Assembly (NCBI GenBank): GCA_019310865.1 | Contig: JAFDDL010000094.1 | Span: forward strand, 1-10,174 | From: Deltaproteobacteria bacterium | GTDB lineage: Bacteria > Desulfobacterota > Desulfobacteria > Desulfobacterales > JAFDDL01 | Reading direction: 5' to 3' | Length of the DNA: 10,174 bases | Shown here: positions 1 through 6,357 of the stretch, in pieces | Position numbering within the stretch: the first letter of the stretch is position 1 | How the letters are laid out: every line of letters begins with the position of its first letter | Made by a program: the position numbers and the translations under genes | The notes under the pieces: model-generated | The model's database searches: none | Told to the model about the DNA's origin: nothing | What the model saw: the letters and a program-made list of their open reading frames with translations, nothing else

Positions 1-287
1 ACCATGCCTCGCAGGCACTGGAGCGTAGCAGCGTATAAAATACGGCGGGGTTTTGGTATCTTGGCCCGATGAAAGGAATAGAGAAACAGGAGCGAGAAAA
101 AATTCTTATTTAAGGAAAAATCATCTTCTTTGGGCGCTTTCAGAGACACACCGCTTTGTCGAAGGATGCCGTCTGCAATTTTCCAGTACTTGGAAAGGCC
201 TGATCTAAGCTCTTCCAGCAGGGTATTTACCGGGGGAAAATCTTCTATCTGAACAATGAAGTCTGAGTGCTTTTCGATGTGACACAT
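1..287 (-). CDS. Partial gene, possibly class 1 isoprenoid (polyprenyl synthase-like) enzyme, N-terminal part
   Basis: An open frame on the minus strand begins with ATG at 287-285 and stays open for 95 codons to the window edge, so only the N-terminus is visible. Its start follows the methyltransferase stop by one base (TAG-G-ATG), which implies translational coupling and a shared transcript. The visible protein starts MCHIEKHSDF, has a helical, leucine-rich middle part, and reaches RRILYAATLQCLRGMV at the edge. That last stretch resembles, from memory, the segment just before the first Asp-rich motif in proteins called class 1 isoprenoid biosynthesis enzymes. The Asp-rich motif itself would lie outside the window, so the assignment is tentative. 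There is no signal peptide. A methyltransferase next to an isoprenoid enzyme would suggest modification of a lipid or quinone-like product, which is inference only. That it is a real gene is much surer than its family. Confidence 0.55.
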   Translation of the reverse strand, partial: MCHIEKHSDFIVQIEDFPPVNTLLEELRSGLSKYWKIADGILRQSGVSLKAPKEDDFSLNKNFFSLLFLYSFHRAKIPKPRRILYAATLQCLRGM

Positions 288-288
288 C

Positions 289-948
289 CTAATTTTCCGG
301 TTTTCGGGAGCTGAACAGGGCAATGTACCCAAAATAGGTGGCAACGATTTCCGGTCGTTGAAAACCGACCTTTTCGATGAGATCCGGCAAGACCCCTCGA
401 ATATTTTCACCAATTTGCGGCTGCATGAAGAACCATCGGGATACATGGGACACCAGTGAGCCAATCCAGGTGCTGGGTACGTGCATGTCGGCGATTACCA
501 GCCGACCACCCGGGCGCAGTACGCGAAAGGCTTCTGAAAGGGCTTTTTCTTTCAAGTCCAACTGCACATGGTGAAAGAAAAGACTCGACACCACGGCATC
601 GAAGGAAGCATCTTCGTAGGATAGGGATTCGGCCGCCATAACTTGAAAAATGCAATTGATGCCAGCGCGCTTTTTCCGTGCAACCCTTATCATCTTTGCT
701 GCTGCATCAATGCCGATGGCCTTTCCGCCGGCATCGGCATTAAGCCTGTCTGCAATCATCCGCGTGAGTACGCCGGTGCCGCAACCCAGATCAAGAATCC
801 GATTTGAGTCATTAAGCTTAAGGAGTGAAACAATGTGCTTGTCGTATTGCGCCTGTTTCCCGAGAAGAAAAACCGGTTCAAGGGTATCGTAAATAAAGGC
901 GGCATGATCTAGTGTTCTACCCCGGGTCGGTACGGATTTCAATTCCAT
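289..948 (-). CDS. Class I SAM-dependent methyltransferase (Methyltransf_11 / UbiE-like)
   Basis: This 219-residue cytoplasmic protein has the Rossmann-fold methyltransferase core. Motif I is LDLGCGTGV at residues 52-60. The acidic end of strand beta2 is GID at 79-81. A motif near 117-128 (DAVVSSLFFHHV) and the post-core LRPGGRLVIAD at 144-154 complete the SAM pocket. The size and motif order fit the Methyltransf_11 superfamily, which includes UbiE/MenG and many small-molecule methylases; the substrate cannot be read from the sequence. The C-terminal third (WIGSLVSHVSRWFFM) is hydrophobic and could face a lipophilic substrate. ATG at 948-946 is chosen because an upstream ATG eight bases away is followed at once by a stop. 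It heads a unit with the downstream partial gene, one base away, and is transcribed divergently from the FHA-cyclase gene. Confidence 0.88.
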   Translation of the reverse strand: MELKSVPTRGRTLDHAAFIYDTLEPVFLLGKQAQYDKHIVSLLKLNDSNRILDLGCGTGVLTRMIADRLNADAGGKAIGIDAAAKMIRVARKKRAGINCIFQVMAAESLSYEDASFDAVVSSLFFHHVQLDLKEKALSEAFRVLRPGGRLVIADMHVPSTWIGSLVSHVSRWFFMQPQIGENIRGVLPDLIEKVGFQRPEIVATYFGYIALFSSRKPEN

Positions 949-972
949 TAGCCCATTTTCCCGTGTCTGTTA

Positions 973-1000
973 ATTCTAATGTTTCGAAATGGTATCACAA
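973..1000 (-). promoter_or_regulatory. Candidate sigma70-type promoter for the methyltransferase unit
   Basis: Read on the minus strand, TTGTGA (1000-995) and TAGAAT (978-973) are separated by 16 bases. The -10 box matches the TATAAT consensus at 5 of 6 positions and the -35 box matches TTGACA at 4 of 6. Transcription would begin about 20 bases before the methyltransferase ATG. This is a consensus match only. Confidence 0.4.
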
Positions 1001-1029
1001 AGTTACAAATTATTGCAACAGGTTGTTGA

Positions 1030-1064
1030 ACCCACTGGACCGTGGGTATTTAAGTGACCCACTG
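1030..1064. repeat. Three ACCCAC sites between divergent promoters (operator-like)
   Basis: ACCCACTG occurs at 1030-1037 and again at 1057-1064, 27 bases apart in the same orientation. The reverse complement of its core, GTGGGT, lies between them at 1042-1047. The inverted copy can pair with either neighbour, giving two alternative hairpins or three half-sites for a regulator. The cluster sits between the candidate promoters of the divergent methyltransferase and cyclase genes, where a shared regulator would be expected to bind. Function is inferred. Confidence 0.4.
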
Positions 1065-1086
1065 AAATTCTAACTTGAATTAAACA

Positions 1087-1116
1087 TTGTTTATCGTGAT
1101 ACGTTTAGGCTATAGT
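1087..1116 (+). promoter_or_regulatory. Candidate sigma70-type promoter for the FHA-cyclase gene
   Basis: TTGTTT at 1087-1092 and TATAGT at 1111-1116 are separated by 18 bases. Transcription would start near 1123, giving a leader of about 70 bases before the ATG at 1192. This promoter lies inside the upstream in-frame extension of the cyclase frame and argues against starting translation at the TTG at 1087. Confidence 0.4.
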
Positions 1117-1191
1117 CGTTCCCGAACAGTTGAGAACCGATCCCGAAACGCTTGTGGCCCTTTGATGGGATTTACACCGGAAAGTGAAATC

Positions 1192-2130
1192 ATGCAAAAT
1201 TCTTATTTGCAATGGTTTGATAAAGACCAGCAAGTTCAGCGCTTGGAAATTATCGACAAGGTTTTTATCGGGCGAGTCTGTAGAGGGATTGACCGCCGCA
1301 AGCGCATACGCTTGCAAGATCCTCTGGTGTCCCGCAGTCATGCCGAAATTACCCAGCGGACAACGCTGTTGCAAATCACCGATACCAGTAAAAACGGTAC
1401 ATGGGTTAACGATATTCGAATGGCTGCCGGTTCCGTGAAAAACCTTGATTCAGGAGATGTCATTCGCATCGGTGATTCTATTTTCAAGGTCTTTTGCCCG
1501 ACAATTACCGTCCCTGTTGGCGATTCTTCAGCAACGGAAGCCACGAAGGTAACACCCATTGATTTGGAGGTCACCAGCCTGGTGGCGGATTTAAGGGGAT
1601 TTACCGCGTTTTCACAAGATCACGCCCCAATCGAAGTATATGGTATGATCAAAGAAATATTTGATGAGTTCAGCATCATCATCGAAAATTATAAGGGGAC
1701 GATCAAAGATTATGCCGGTGACGCTGTTTTTGCCTTTTGGGATCATACGATTGGCGAACCCGGCAACAGGGCTGCTTTGGTTTGTCAGGCGGCTATCCGG
1801 CAATCACAGTGCCTGGAACGGATTCTGGCTAAATTATCCCGTGAATATAGCGATTGTGGACAACTTCAGATGGGTTGGGGGATTACCACCGGAAAGGTGA
1901 CGATGGCCCATTACGGTTTACGGGCTGCAGATTTGGCAATGGTCGGTGATTGTATCAATCTCGCGTTCCGGCTATCGGGTATTGCGAACCGAGAGCGGCC
2001 TGAAAAAATACTGCTCTGCTCTCGAACGGCCGAACTTGTCCACGAAAATCTGGTGCCGAAGGATCTTGGGTTTTTATCTATTAAGGGACGCAAGGGTACG
2101 GAACGTATTTTTTCCTTAGAAATTGATTGA
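1192..2130 (+). CDS. FHA-domain class III adenylate/guanylate cyclase homologue
   Basis: This 312-residue protein joins an N-terminal FHA domain to a C-terminal class III nucleotide cyclase domain. The FHA signature is visible as GR at 27-28, SRSH at 47-50 and NGT at 68-70, the residues that bind phosphothreonine peptides. In the cyclase domain the metal-binding aspartates are D133 (in VADLRGFT) and D177 (in AGDAVFAFW), and the transition-state pair is N256 and R260 (in INLAFRL). At the usual substrate-selecting lysine position, three residues before the Gly of the GD motif, there is aspartate (D173), with a lysine one residue earlier. The second selecting position, D247, looks normal. It is cytoplasmic with no membrane segment. 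ATG 1192 is chosen over the longer frame because GGAAAG precedes it and a promoter overlaps the extension. It is probably monocistronic and phosphorylation-gated; the product nucleotide is uncertain. Confidence 0.87.
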   Translation: MQNSYLQWFDKDQQVQRLEIIDKVFIGRVCRGIDRRKRIRLQDPLVSRSHAEITQRTTLLQITDTSKNGTWVNDIRMAAGSVKNLDSGDVIRIGDSIFKVFCPTITVPVGDSSATEATKVTPIDLEVTSLVADLRGFTAFSQDHAPIEVYGMIKEIFDEFSIIIENYKGTIKDYAGDAVFAFWDHTIGEPGNRAALVCQAAIRQSQCLERILAKLSREYSDCGQLQMGWGITTGKVTMAHYGLRAADLAMVGDCINLAFRLSGIANRERPEKILLCSRTAELVHENLVPKDLGFLSIKGRKGTERIFSLEID

Positions 2131-2227
2131 CCTCCCACCCGATTCCTGGCACATTGTGCGAAATTTCTATATTCACGACCACTTGCAGCCATTATATTTA
2201 TTGGTTTGCTACCTAATATTTATCAAC

Positions 2228-2241
2228 GGGAGGGCGTTTTG
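2228..2241 (+). promoter_or_regulatory. Ribosome binding site and TTG start deciding the acyl-CoA dehydrogenase N-terminus
   Basis: GGGAGGG at 2228-2234 is a strong Shine-Dalgarno sequence placed 4 bases before TTG at 2239-2241. Starting there gives the N-terminus MEFNPCMKHKLVRKTVR, which matches the usual opening of acyl-CoA dehydrogenases. The frame stays open upstream to a TTG at 2206 that has no ribosome site, and the first in-frame ATG is six codons further down. Confidence 0.7.
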
Positions 2242-3387
2242 GAATTCAACCCCTGCATGAAACATAAGCTCGTTCGAAAAACCGTCCGAAAATTCGCCGA
2301 AGCCGAACTTGGGCCCATTGCCCATGATATCGACCAGGAGGCCAGGTTTCCGTGGGAAATTATTGAAAAAATGCAGCCGCTGAATTTTTTCGGGCTTCAA
2401 ATTCCAAGGCAATACGGTGGTGCGGATGTGGACAGCATCAGTTATGCCATTATCATCGAGGAACTCTCCCGGGTGTGTGCCGCCATCGGGCTGTGTGTGA
2501 CTGTCCACAACTCTGTGGGTGCCTATCCCATTGTCCGGTTTGGCACGGCGCAGCAAAAAGCGGCGTTTCTTCCCAGACTTGCCGGCGGAGAGGATATCGG
2601 GGCGTTTTGCCTGACCGAGGCCAATGCCGGTTCGGACGCCGGCAGTGTTGAAACCATTGCGGTCCGGCAGCAGGATACCTATGTCCTGAACGGAACGAAA
2701 ATTTTTGTCACCAATGGTGGGGTTTGCGGGTGCACCCTGATTTTTTCCATCACCGATTCTAATAAGCGGGGTGGTGCGGCCGGTGTTTTCATCGTAAAAA
2801 AAGATGATCCGGGCTTTTCAGTGGGTGAAATTGAAGATCTATGCGGCATGCGGGCCAATCCGGTTTCATCGCTCTTTCTGGAAAACTGTCGCCTTCCGGT
2901 AGACAGGCTTCTTGGAAAACCCGGCGATGGTCTTAAGATCGGGCTTGCCGCCCTGGATACGGGCCGCGTCGGCATCGCCGCCCAGGCCCTTGGTATCGCC
3001 CAGGGCGCCTTTGAGGCATCCGTCAAATACGCCAAGGAGCGCCGGCAGTTTCGAAAACCCATCGCGTCTTTTCAGACCATCCAGAATTACCTGGCGGATA
3101 TGGCCACTGAAATCGATGCGGCCAGGCTTTTGTTATACCGGGCTTGCGCATTTAAGGATGCGGGACAGTCGTTTGGCGCTGAAGCCGCCAAGGCCAAGCT
3201 CTATTGCAGTACATTGGCGTCGAGGGTGACAAATCTGGCGGTTCAGATACACGGCGGTTATGGTTATAGCAAGGAATATGATGTGGAACGGTTTTTTCGA
3301 GACGCCAAGGTCACCGAAATCTATGAAGGCACCAGTGAAGTGCAGCGAATGGTCATTTCCAGGTCGGTCCTGTCGCAACTGGTGTGA
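2239..3387 (+). CDS. Acyl-CoA dehydrogenase (short/medium-chain type flavoprotein)
   Basis: This 382-residue FAD enzyme makes the alpha,beta double bond of an acyl-CoA and passes electrons to an electron transfer flavoprotein. Its length is normal for the family. It shows the N-terminal helical domain (TVRKFAEAELGPIA), the middle beta domain with FCLTEANAGSDAG and VTNGG motifs, and the C-terminal helical domain with ERRQFRKPIASFQ and QIHGGYGYSKEY. The catalytic base is the glutamate of IYEGTSEVQR (about E363), placed as in medium- and short-chain enzymes (Glu376 of MCAD) and not as in the isovaleryl- or long-chain-specific types. The chain length cannot be told from sequence; butyryl-CoA-like and branched substrates are possible. 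etfB and etfA follow directly, so its electron acceptor is probably encoded next to it. Translation starts at TTG. Confidence 0.93.
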   Translation: MEFNPCMKHKLVRKTVRKFAEAELGPIAHDIDQEARFPWEIIEKMQPLNFFGLQIPRQYGGADVDSISYAIIIEELSRVCAAIGLCVTVHNSVGAYPIVRFGTAQQKAAFLPRLAGGEDIGAFCLTEANAGSDAGSVETIAVRQQDTYVLNGTKIFVTNGGVCGCTLIFSITDSNKRGGAAGVFIVKKDDPGFSVGEIEDLCGMRANPVSSLFLENCRLPVDRLLGKPGDGLKIGLAALDTGRVGIAAQALGIAQGAFEASVKYAKERRQFRKPIASFQTIQNYLADMATEIDAARLLLYRACAFKDAGQSFGAEAAKAKLYCSTLASRVTNLAVQIHGGYGYSKEYDVERFFRDAKVTEIYEGTSEVQRMVISRSVLSQLV

Positions 3388-3411
3388 ACCGAAACCGGCA
3401 GGGGGAAATGC

Positions 3412-3426
3412 TGTAAACGTTTAACA
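3412..3426. promoter_or_regulatory. Palindrome TGTAAACGTTTAACA between acyl-CoA dehydrogenase and etfB
   Basis: The 79-base gap before etfB contains a perfect 10-base palindrome, TAAACGTTTA (3414-3423), flanked by TGT and ACA with one extra base on the right side. A palindrome centred on CG is typical of LacI-family and some other repressor operators. It could control a promoter internal to the unit or be chance. No clear -35/-10 pair accompanies it. Confidence 0.25.
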
Positions 3427-3466
3427 TAGGGTTCGCGCAACCCCTTCACAACCAAAAGAGTTCATC

Positions 3467-4288
3467 ATGCTTAAATTTGTCGTATGTATCAAACAAGTCC
3501 CAATGGTGGCGGAACTTCCCTGGAATTCAAAGACGGGAACCTTGCGTCGCGATCTGGCCGAAGGAATGATGAATCCGGCATGCCGGCACGCTTTAGAGGC
3601 GGCATTGCAATTAAAACGGAAACACGGCGGGCATATTACCGTCATTTCGATGGGGCCGCCCATGGCTGAAGAGGTGCTGCGAGAGGCAATCGCCCTCGGC
3701 GCTGATCGGGGATTGCTTCTGACGGACAGACGAATGGCCGGAGCGGACACCTTTATGACCTCCGGCATTTTGGCCCAAGCCATTGAAAAAGAATGTCCCG
3801 ATTACCATCTCATCCTTTGCGGCTGTCACACAAGCGACAGCGAGACCGCCCAGGTGGGTCCCCAGCTGGGTGATGCTCTCGATATCCCTTCCGTGGCGCG
3901 TGTGGACGTTCTGGATTTGCATGATAAAACCGTTCGCATGGAACGGATTGCCGATGGTTTTCTGGAAGTCCTGGAAATGGATCTGCCCGGGTTGGTCACG
4001 GTGTCCACGGAGCATTACGCACCCCGGTATGTGGAATTGGCCGGGCTCATCGATGCCTTTGATCAGAAGGACATTGCGCTTCTCGGCGTCGATGATCTTG
4101 GGTTGGATCCCGACATGTCTGCGTTGAAAGAGTCGCCCACCCGGATACTCGATGTCTATTCCCCGACCCTCGAAAAAAAGAATGTCGTATTGACGGGAAC
4201 CGCGCGAAAGGTAGTCGATCAGCTTTTGGAAACCTATGGGGACAAAATCAGCGGGGCGATTGAAAAGGATCTGGAACCTTTGATTTAG
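3467..4288 (+). CDS. etfB: Electron transfer flavoprotein subunit beta
   Basis: This 273-residue protein is the beta subunit of the EtfAB heterodimer, a soluble carrier for electrons from acyl-CoA dehydrogenases. It opens with the family pattern VCIKQVP (residues 6-12). GGHITVISMGPP lies at 54-65, and the nucleotide-binding signature is DSETAQVGPQLG at 124-135. The stretch LLLTDRRMAGADTFMTS (83-99) and the SETAQVGP form resemble the clostridial/anaerobe ETF branch that includes electron-bifurcating members, rather than mitochondrial ETF, where the corresponding positions differ. In the usual NPFD motif (here N36-P37-A-C) the aspartate is replaced. ATG 3467 follows AAGAG at a good distance. 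etfA begins 8 bases after the stop, and the acyl-CoA dehydrogenase lies 79 bases upstream, so the three probably form one functional unit. Whether it bifurcates is inference. Confidence 0.93.
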   Translation: MLKFVVCIKQVPMVAELPWNSKTGTLRRDLAEGMMNPACRHALEAALQLKRKHGGHITVISMGPPMAEEVLREAIALGADRGLLLTDRRMAGADTFMTSGILAQAIEKECPDYHLILCGCHTSDSETAQVGPQLGDALDIPSVARVDVLDLHDKTVRMERIADGFLEVLEMDLPGLVTVSTEHYAPRYVELAGLIDAFDQKDIALLGVDDLGLDPDMSALKESPTRILDVYSPTLEKKNVVLTGTARKVVDQLLETYGDKISGAIEKDLEPLI

Positions 4289-4296
4289 GACGGGTT

Positions 4297-5313
4297 ATGA
4301 TGGTCAAAGAAAAGAAAGAGATATGGGTATTTGGTGACTACCGAAATTATTTTCAGGATCGTGTCACCCTTCAACTTCTGGCAAGGGCAACGGAATTGGC
4401 GGACGATATAGACGGCATCGTTTGTGCGGTTCTGTTTGGGCACGATCTCGATGAGTACGTCGGTGAATATATCGCCCACGGCGCCCGGAAAGTTTACGTG
4501 ATGGACCACCCGAGGCTGAAAAATTACCAAGTGGAAGTCTATGCCGGATTGTTGGGTCAACTGTCCCGGAGATATAAACCGGCGATTTTGCTCGCCGGCG
4601 CCACCTCATTCGGCAGGGAATTTATTCCCCGGGTTGCCAAACAGCTAAAGACTGGCCTGACGGCCGACTGTGTCGGGTTGGACATCAACGAAGACGGCCA
4701 TCTGGTCCAGACCGCACCGTTTTTCGGTGGGAACCTGATGGCAAAGATCATCACCCCCAAGCATCGTCCACAAATGGCCACCGTTCGACCGGGAATATTT
4801 CAGGAAATTCCCCACGACGATACGCGAAGCGGCGACATCATCCGGCTTTCCCTTCCCGAGCGTCTCCCCCGGCAGCGGGTTCGCCTGATCAGCTCCAAAC
4901 GCCACACCAAGCGTGCCAAGCGAATCGAAGAGGCCAAGGTTGTTGTGTGCGGCGGTCGGGGTATGGGGAGTAAAACAAAATTCAAAAAGTTGTTCGATCT
5001 TGCCGCAACCCTCGGCGGCGAACTGGGCGCCACCCGACCCGTTGTGTATTCCAAGTGGGCGGATTCAGACGCCCTGGTGGGCCAGGCCGGTAAGAATATC
5101 TCCCCGAAGCTTCTTTTTTCATTCGGAATCAGCGGTGCCATTCAACATACGGCAGCCATCACCGGTTCGGACCTGATCGTCGCGGTGAACAAGAACCCCG
5201 ATGCCACGATGATGCGAATGGCGGATGTGGCCATCGTGGCGGATGCCAACCAGGTTTGCGCCACCTTGTTAAAGGAGCTGAAAAAGAGAATCCGGGACAA
5301 GACGTCCTTATAA
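4297..5313 (+). CDS. etfA: Electron transfer flavoprotein subunit alpha
   Basis: This 338-residue protein is the FAD-carrying alpha subunit of EtfAB. The N-terminal domain has GATSFGREFIPRVAKQL (101-117) followed by a TGLTADC stretch. The C-terminal FAD domain shows GGRG (219-222), GATRPVV (244-250), VGQAGK (261-266), GISGAIQH (277-284) and AVNKNP (296-301), the standard ETF-alpha flavin contacts in order. No N-terminal ferredoxin domain is present, unlike some anaerobe EtfA proteins. Two adjacent ATG codons (4297 and 4300) can serve as start; AGGA precedes the first at a normal spacing. The gene is 8 bases from etfB and its end lies 12 bases before a large inverted repeat that may stop transcription. 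Confidence 0.94.
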   Translation: MMVKEKKEIWVFGDYRNYFQDRVTLQLLARATELADDIDGIVCAVLFGHDLDEYVGEYIAHGARKVYVMDHPRLKNYQVEVYAGLLGQLSRRYKPAILLAGATSFGREFIPRVAKQLKTGLTADCVGLDINEDGHLVQTAPFFGGNLMAKIITPKHRPQMATVRPGIFQEIPHDDTRSGDIIRLSLPERLPRQRVRLISSKRHTKRAKRIEEAKVVVCGGRGMGSKTKFKKLFDLAATLGGELGATRPVVYSKWADSDALVGQAGKNISPKLLFSFGISGAIQHTAAITGSDLIVAVNKNPDATMMRMADVAIVADANQVCATLLKELKKRIRDKTSL

Positions 5314-5325
5314 TATCTGATTCTA

Positions 5326-5484
5326 AGGGCCTCGGCAAAAAATAATTACACATCTTGCTTGTCTTTTTTCCCGTCTACTGCGTTACATCCCCAGGCGCAT
5401 ATCTCGATATGCACCAGCGAATGTGCCTTGTAGACAGAAAAAAATCCGGCGCAATCTTGTGTAATTATTTATTGCCGTGACCCT
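5326..5484. repeat. 159-bp imperfect inverted repeat, MITE-like or large hairpin element
   Basis: The two ends are imperfect reverse complements over about 33 bases: CGGCAAAAAATAATTACACA on the left against CGGCAATAAATAATTACACA, the right arm read on the other strand. Pairing resumes inward through a T-rich stretch plus GTCTAC (left, about 5366-5378; right arm GTAGAC then an A run, about 5431-5443), then ACAT, and ends in GCATAT-CTCG-ATATGC at 5397-5412. The whole element can therefore fold into one long hairpin. It fills almost the whole gap between the convergent etfA and GNAT genes, and its right end meets the GNAT stop codon. It has no coding capacity of its own. It may be a non-autonomous mobile element (MITE/REP-like) that now works as a bidirectional terminator. 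Other copies cannot be seen here. Confidence 0.75.
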
Positions 5485-5920
5485 AATCGATCGTTTTCTG
5501 CAGGTTTATGAAATCGCTTCTTTCAAATCCGAGTGTTTTGAAAAAGGACAGCATGTCCGTTGAATCCCATCGGACCGATGTGTAGATATGGGATATGCCC
5601 TTGATTTTATAGAACCGGTTTACTTCCTCAGCCATCTTTTTTCCGATACCCTGGCCCATATGCTCAGGGTTTACCCCCAGGTTCGAGATCCACGCACTCT
5701 TGGTCACGCCAAAACCGAGTGTGAGTATGTTGCTGATCATGAAGCCGATGATCCGGCCGTCAAGTTCGGCGACGAAACAGGCACTTTCTTCATCCAGACT
5801 GCGCTTCTGGGTTACCTGTTTGAATTCAGGCGGGACCGGCGAGTTGGTGATGGTGCCGTATATGTTAATGATTTCGTCCAGATCTTTTTCGTCCATCCGC
5901 CTTACTTGAAAGTTTTCCAC
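5483..5920 (-). CDS. GNAT-family N-acetyltransferase
   Basis: This 145-residue protein is a single GNAT domain, which transfers an acetyl group from acetyl-CoA to an amine. The N-terminal motif C region is VRRMDEKDLDEIINIY. Strand beta4 is AWISNLGVNPEHMGQGIGKKM, where MGQGIG (about 92-97) forms the pyrophosphate-binding loop, and the C-terminal part ends with the common MLSFFKTLGFERSDF pattern. The substrate is unknown; protein N-termini, small amines or tRNA-linked amino groups are all possible in this family. GTG at 5920-5918 is the start because GGGAG lies about 8 bases upstream, while the internal ATG at codon 9 is too close to its nearest purine-rich stretch. It lies 54 bases downstream of the DUF2080-like gene on the same strand, and the two may share a transcript. 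Its stop codon overlaps the edge of the inverted repeat. Confidence 0.87.
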   Translation of the reverse strand: MENFQVRRMDEKDLDEIINIYGTITNSPVPPEFKQVTQKRSLDEESACFVAELDGRIIGFMISNILTLGFGVTKSAWISNLGVNPEHMGQGIGKKMAEEVNRFYKIKGISHIYTSVRWDSTDMLSFFKTLGFERSDFINLQKTID

Positions 5921-5974
5921 AGGTTGCTCCCGGATTTGCTGAAATATTGTATTACCCTATGCAAAATTCAGATA

Positions 5975-6232
5975 TTAGTCAATTCGAACGATTTTTATCT
6001 TCCGGCCTACCCAGTCCGGAGGAAGATAAACCCGTCCGCTGTTTCCGCTCGATTTAACGATCTTTTCGAGCATCTCTTCTCCATATATTTCAAATTTCAC
6101 TTTCGTTTTGAGCGGGTCCAGTGACAATTCAGGTTTGTTTTGTGGGTCTTTTTGAGGGGGCACGGTGATTCGCCTATGTCGTGTGATTATGGGATCGATT
6201 GGGACGATCCGGCCATTTGGCTGAATTGCCAC
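5975..6232 (-). CDS. Small DUF2080-family (transposon-associated, AbrB-like) protein
   Basis: The frame gives up to 85 residues. The C-terminal half (about 44-85) carries VKFEIYGEEMLEKIVKSS, then GNSGRVYLPPDWVGRK, then a short beta end. This matches my memory of DUF2080, a family described mainly from archaea as transposon-encoded; the GNSGRV-LP-W-G pattern also recalls the SpoVT/AbrB beta-swapped hairpin DNA-binding fold. The N-terminal 40 residues are rich in proline and basic residues and are not recognised. The GTG start at 6232 has no clear ribosome site. Internal starts are possible, including an ATG at codon 54 preceded by GGAGAAGAG, which would leave only the core. No transposase is next to it. 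It may be a remnant of a mobile element, an antitoxin-like regulator, or a local repressor; only the domain is supported. Confidence 0.65.
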   Translation of the reverse strand: MAIQPNGRIVPIDPIITRHRRITVPPQKDPQNKPELSLDPLKTKVKFEIYGEEMLEKIVKSSGNSGRVYLPPDWVGRKIKIVRID

Positions 6233-6345
6233 TTATTTTTTTAGACATGTTGTGCTGGTTAAGTCAAGCCTTTTTAGCTATTTTGTAGCTGTATTGTTTT
6301 TCCATCCTGTCCGTGGTAAGAATCTCATTCACCCGGATGAAAGCT

Positions 6346-6357
6346 GGAGGCCCGATG
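6346..6357 (+). promoter_or_regulatory. Ribosome binding site deciding the start of the DAC-domain protein
   Basis: GGAGG at 6346-6350 stands 4 bases before ATG 6355-6357. In-frame alternatives at GTG 6313 and ATG 6337 have no Shine-Dalgarno sequence upstream, so the shorter form is preferred. Confidence 0.6.

Noticed and set aside
1087..1191. A 35-codon N-terminal extension of the cyclase starting at TTG 1087
   Set aside because: It has no ribosome site, it overlaps the best promoter match, and it adds nothing resembling the FHA domain.
2149..2159. GCACATTGTGC after TGG, considered as a sigma54 -24/-12 promoter for the acyl-CoA dehydrogenase
   Set aside because: The GG and GC pairs are two bases too close for the sigma54 spacing. 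It is only a short 11-base palindrome.
3429..3443. GGGTT-CGCGC-AACCC hairpin before etfB, considered as a terminator or attenuator
   Set aside because: The 5-bp stem is not followed by a T run, and the genes on both sides are functionally linked, so termination here is not supported.
5588..6124. A 178-codon open frame on the plus strand
   Set aside because: It runs antisense across the GNAT gene, the gap and the DUF2080-like gene. The minus-strand proteins have recognisable motifs, and this one does not.
6276..6290. AGCTA-TTTTG-TAGCT hairpin before the DAC gene, considered as a terminator
   Set aside because: The stem is only 5 bp and A/T-rich, and the T run after it is interrupted; it is too weak to call.
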